Source of the DNA: Elusimicrobiota bacterium
GTDB lineage: Bacteria; Elusimicrobiota; Elusimicrobia; UBA1565; UBA9628
Reading direction: 5' to 3'
Assembly (NCBI GenBank): GCA_030696455.1
Contig: JAUYSH010000042.1
Span: 1 to 64,000 of the forward strand
Length of the DNA stretch: 64,000 bases
Shown here: piece by piece, positions 61,364 to 64,000 of the stretch
Position numbering within the stretch: the stretch's first letter is position 1
Layout of the letters: each line of letters opens with the position of its first letter
The notes under the pieces: generated by a model
Seen by the model: the letters and a program-made list of their open reading frames with translations, nothing else
The model's database searches: none
Told to the model about the DNA's origin: nothing
Made by a program: the position numbers and the translations under genes

Positions 61364-63027
61364 GCGAGCTCCATCCCGCCTTCCTGCTCTGGCCCGCCGC
61401 CGTCCTCGCGGTGTTCCTGCGCGGCCGCGCGGGAGCCGCGCTCGCGGTCGCCGCCCCGCTCGCCGCGCTGGCGTTTCTGCCGCAGGCCGGCGCCTCCGCC
61501 GGCGTTTGGACCATGGCGGGTTTCTCGCTCGAGCCGCTGCGCGTCGACGCGCTCGCGCGCTTGTTCGCCGCGGCCTTCTGCCTGGCCGCGGCGCTGGGCG
61601 GCCTCTACGCGTTCTCCGAGGAGAGCCCGCTCGAACGGGCCGCGGGGCTCGCGATGGCGGGGGCGGCCGCGGGCGTGTGCTTCGCGGGCGACTGGGTGAC
61701 GCTTTTCTTTTGCTGGGAAGCCTTGACCATGGCTTCGCTCGCCCTCATCTGGGCGGCGGGGCCGCGGGCGCGCGGCGCGGGCCTGCGCTACCTGCTCGTG
61801 CACGCCGCCGGCGGCGGGGCGCTGCTGTCGGGCCTGCTTCTTCTGCGCGCCGCCGGGGCGCCCATGGCTCTGTCCTCTCTCGTGTCGGGCGGCGCGCCCA
61901 TGAGCCCCGCGGCCTGGCTGATTCTCGGCGGCGTCGCGCTCAACGCCGCGGTCCCGCCCCTTCACGCCTGGCTGACCGACGCCTATCCGCGCTGCAGCCC
62001 GGCGGGCAGCGTCCTGCAAAGCGCCTTCACGACCAAGGCGGCGGTGTACGTCCTCCTGCGCGTGTTCCCCGGCGCCGACGTTCTCGTCGTGCTCGGCTCG
62101 GTCATGGCCGTCTACGGCGTCATTTACGCCGTGATGGAAAGCGACGCGCGCCGCCTGCTCTCGTACCACATCATCAGCCAGGTGGGCTACATGGTGGCCG
62201 GCGCCGGGCTCGGCACCGAGCTGGCCGTTTCCGGCGCGTCCGCGCACGCCTTCAGCCATATCCTTTATAAGGCCCTGCTCTTCATGGGCGCCGGGGCGCT
62301 GGTCCATTGCGCCGGCACCGCGCACTTAGCCGAGCTCGGCGGGCTTTACGGCCGCCTGCGTCCGGTGTTCTGGCTGTACATGGCCGGGGCGCTGGCCATC
62401 TCCGGGGCGCCGGGGTTCAACGGCTTCATCAGCAAGCCGCTCATCGGCCTGGCCGCCGAGCAGGCCGGCTGGAATTTCGCGGCGACCATGCTCCATCTCG
62501 CCTCCGCGGGCACCTTCCTCTCGGTCGCGCTCAAGCTTCCTTATCTCGCCTTCTTCGGCGCCGAACGCGGGAAGGTCTTGCGTCAGCCCTCGGCCGGCAT
62601 GCTGCTGGCGATGGGCGCCGCGGCGGTCCTCTGCGTGGCGACGGGCCTCTATCCCGCCTGGCTTTACGCGCGCCTGCCGTTCCCCGTGGACTATCATCCC
62701 TTTGCCTTCAGCCATGTGCGGGGGACGCTGGAACTGCTGGCCGGGATCGGCCTGGCCTTCTGGCTGCTGCGCCGGGGCATGAAGGGGGAGAAGGGGCTGA
62801 CCCTCGATTTCGACTGGTTCTATCGCGTGCCCCTGGCGGCCGTCGTGACCGCGGCGGCGGGCGCGCTTCAGGCCGCGGGCGCCGGGGCCTCCGCCGCGGC
62901 GGCCAAGACGATCGCCGGCGGCGCCGCGCTTCTGCGCGAACGCCGGCCGGAGGCTTTCCCGCCCGTGGGCGGCAGCCTGATGTGGCTCGCCGCGGCCTTC
63001 GCCCTCGCGGTCCTGCTCGCGCGCTAG
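61360..63027 (+). CDS. MrpD/NuoL-like proton-translocating subunit, third copy
   Basis: A 555-residue polytopic subunit with the GTG start set by the overlap. It contains TLFFCWEALTMASLALIW (helix-5 glutamate), LNAAVPPLHAWLTDAYPRCSPAGSVLQSAFTTKAAVYVL, ESDARRLLSYHIISQVGYMVAG and ALAISGAPGFNGFISKPLIG. The C-terminus adds a hydrophobic tail (about 460-555) ending in two helices. Such extra antiporter-like subunits occur in Mrp/Mbh-type complexes with several D-like proteins. Residue K in helix 7 is replaced by L-N-A-A in the first part of the motif (LNAAVPPLHAW instead of LKMPVFPLHGW), so its pumping ability is uncertain. Confidence 0.87.
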   Translation: MSELHPAFLLWPAAVLAVFLRGRAGAALAVAAPLAALAFLPQAGASAGVWTMAGFSLEPLRVDALARLFAAAFCLAAALGGLYAFSEESPLERAAGLAMAGAAAGVCFAGDWVTLFFCWEALTMASLALIWAAGPRARGAGLRYLLVHAAGGGALLSGLLLLRAAGAPMALSSLVSGGAPMSPAAWLILGGVALNAAVPPLHAWLTDAYPRCSPAGSVLQSAFTTKAAVYVLLRVFPGADVLVVLGSVMAVYGVIYAVMESDARRLLSYHIISQVGYMVAGAGLGTELAVSGASAHAFSHILYKALLFMGAGALVHCAGTAHLAELGGLYGRLRPVFWLYMAGALAISGAPGFNGFISKPLIGLAAEQAGWNFAATMLHLASAGTFLSVALKLPYLAFFGAERGKVLRQPSAGMLLAMGAAAVLCVATGLYPAWLYARLPFPVDYHPFAFSHVRGTLELLAGIGLAFWLLRRGMKGEKGLTLDFDWFYRVPLAAVVTAAAGALQAAGAGASAAAAKTIAGGAALLRERRPEAFPPVGGSLMWLAAAFALAVLLAR

Positions 63028-63152
63028 GAGCCTGAGCAAATAGTCCGGCCGCCTTCGGCGCCGCGTCGAGCATTCATGGTGGAGCGGTCAATTTGAAAAG
63101 TTCACAGGCTCTCCATGGCGCTCGTACGGAGACCGGTTAAACTTTATGGACC
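63028..63152. other. Intergenic region after the Mrp operon
   Basis: This holds a short CGCC-TTC-GGCG stem (near 63050) that could be a weak terminator, an AT-rich TCAATTTGAAAAG tract near 63090, and TAAACT (63138-63143), a possible -10 box for the small ORF downstream. No RNA gene was recognised. Confidence 0.4.
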
Positions 63153-63332
63153 ATGAGGCAGATCAAGAAGCGACGGACAGCCCGGTTGATCCCGGACCAA
63201 AGGCGCGATGCTTTGGGCCAGGAGCCGTTCTACGATCCGATGCAGGAGAAGGACCGCGAGATCGAGCGGCGAGAAAAGCCTCGGAGACGCCGCCGCCCGC
63301 GGCCCCCGGCTGCTTCCCGGCCCTCTCGTTGA
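63153..63332 (+). CDS. Possible small basic protein (59 aa)
   Basis: The frame from ATG 63153 encodes an Arg-rich peptide with MRQIKKRRTARLI, GQEPFYDP and an RREKPRRRRRPRP tail. A TAAACT box ends nine bases upstream and there is no Shine-Dalgarno sequence. I prefer this frame to the 65-residue frame from 63146 in the ORF track because it looks more like a coding sequence (charged helix, mostly G/C-ending codons). It is convergent with the P-type ATPase gene, eight bases away. It may equally be random high-GC sequence. Confidence 0.35.
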   Translation: MRQIKKRRTARLIPDQRRDALGQEPFYDPMQEKDREIERREKPRRRRRPRPPAASRPSR

Positions 63333-63348
63333 GCGCCGCTTAGCGCTC
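63331..63348. terminator. Short bidirectional hairpin between convergent genes
   Basis: GAGCGC-CGCTTA-GCGCTC forms a perfect 6-bp stem with a 6-base loop across the ends of the small ORF and the convergent ATPase gene (it contains the ATPase stop codon). No T-run follows, so termination activity is doubtful. Confidence 0.3.
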
Positions 63349-64000
63349 GCCGGCTTCGCTCCGGCGCGAGCGGAGCCATTTCTCCGCTTCCACCGCCCCG
63401 TGGATGCCGCCGCTCACCAGCACGATCCAAACCCAGGCCGACCACGAGATGGGGGCCGTGTGGAAGAGCCGGTTCATCACCGGCGAATAGGTGAACAGCA
63501 TCTGCAGCCCGGCCATCAGCACCGCGCCTCCCAGCGCCGCGCGGTTGCTGAGCAGCCCCACCGCGAACACCGAGCGGCGCAGCGAGCGGCAATTGAAAAG
63601 GTAGGCCAGCTCGACGAACACGATGAGGTTGACGACGATCGTCTGCGCCTCCGCGATCGGCAGCCCGATGCTTTTCGCGCGCAGGAAGGCCCCGAAGCCG
63701 CCCAGAGCCATCAGCGCGCCGACGAGCGCCAGCCGGCCGACCAGCTCCGGGGTGAGGATGGGCAGGTCCGCCTCCCGGGGCGGCCGCCGCATCGTGCCCT
63801 GCTCCACGGGCTCGAAGGCGAGCATCAGCCCTAGGCACAGCGCGGTCGTCATGTTGATCCAGAGAATCTGCACCGGCTGGACCGGAAGCTGCGCGCCCAT
63901 GAAAACGGCCGCGAGGATCAGAAGGCCCTCCCCCAGGTTCGTCGGCAAGGTCCACAGGATGAACTTCGTGAGGTTGTCGAAGACGCCGCGCCCCTCCTCG
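63340..64000 (-). CDS. P-type cation-transporting ATPase, C-terminal part (truncated by window)
   Basis: About 220 residues of the C-terminal membrane domain are visible; the gene continues past 64000. The frame reads GRGVFDNLTKFI, then LPTNLGEGLLILAAVF, LPVQPVQILWINMTTALCLGLMLAFEP and several further helices, matching the Cation_ATPase_C region of P2-type (Ca2+ or Na+/K+-like) pumps. The phosphorylation and nucleotide domains are outside the window. The ion cannot be told from this part. It ends in TAA at 63340. The ORF-track start at 63948 is an internal TTG, not a real start. Confidence 0.9.
   Translation of the reverse strand, partial: EEGRGVFDNLTKFILWTLPTNLGEGLLILAAVFMGAQLPVQPVQILWINMTTALCLGLMLAFEPVEQGTMRRPPREADLPILTPELVGRLALVGALMALGGFGAFLRAKSIGLPIAEAQTIVVNLIVFVELAYLFNCRSLRRSVFAVGLLSNRAALGGAVLMAGLQMLFTYSPVMNRLFHTAPISWSAWVWIVLVSGGIHGAVEAEKWLRSRRSEAGER

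Noticed and set aside
63208-63834. Plus-strand 208-codon ORF opposite the ATPase gene
   Set aside because: The minus-strand frame encodes clear P-type ATPase membrane helices; the plus-strand translation is His/Arg/Gln-rich shadow sequence.
1-64000. tRNA, rRNA, integrase, transposase or phage genes
   Set aside because: The few intergenic gaps were read for cloverleaf and known RNA motifs and none were seen; no recombinase or phage structural gene is among the recognised proteins.

Overview
The window is high-GC bacterial chromosome, judged by eye from strongly G/C-ending codons and long open antisense frames. It is densely coding and mostly on the plus strand. The source cannot be fixed from sequence alone. 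A giant tandem-Ig secreted protein ending in a FlgD-type domain, together with unfamiliar secreted proteins, a fused FTCD enzyme and an Mrp-type locus with extra antiporter-like subunits, would fit Elusimicrobiota or another deep-branching Gram-negative phylum. That placement is a low-confidence inference.

Region 1 (74-37468) is one uninterrupted ORF of 12,464 codons, more than half of the window. It encodes a predicted exported protein of roughly 1.2-1.3 MDa. In order I read: a signal peptide; about 880 residues of W-rich propeller-like repeats; 54 tandem Ig-like units (my count of inter-unit junctions); about 16 units with a V-x-D-x-F/Y-x-N signature; eight larger units carrying Ca-loop-like Asp/Asn-rich motifs; a linker; and a C-terminal FlgD-like Ig domain. 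A five-unit block of the Ig array is duplicated in tandem with a partial third copy, so the gene appears to have grown by internal duplication.

Region 2 (37528-42448) holds a secreted HEAT-repeat protein, a CHASE2-adenylate/guanylate cyclase coupled to it by a TTGA overlap, a DUF3307 membrane protein and a thiolase. Region 3 (42429-54906) carries a complete histidine-to-glutamate route: hutH, hutU, hutI and a fused formiminotransferase-cyclodeaminase. It is interrupted by yajQ, by three minus-strand genes for exported proteins (two of them paralogues sharing a HELxGH motif), and by a HAD hydrolase and an aldehyde dehydrogenase. A 26-bp perfect inverted repeat precedes the FTCD gene, and a 10-bp half-site of the same sequence lies between hutH and hutU.

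Region 4 (54909-63027) has an Mpo1/DUF962-like protein and a GNAT acetyltransferase, then a nine-gene, tightly coupled Mrp/Mbh-type cation antiporter locus without a full MrpA but with three MrpD/NuoL-like subunits and a 42-residue single-helix protein missing from the ORF track. The window ends with a possible 59-residue basic ORF and the C-terminal part of a minus-strand P-type cation ATPase, cut by the window edge.

A recurring regulatory feature is TAGAAT followed by exactly six bases and then the start codon, seen before the HEAT gene, hutI and mrpE. It suggests leaderless transcripts. No tRNA, rRNA, CRISPR array, transposase gene or prophage was seen.
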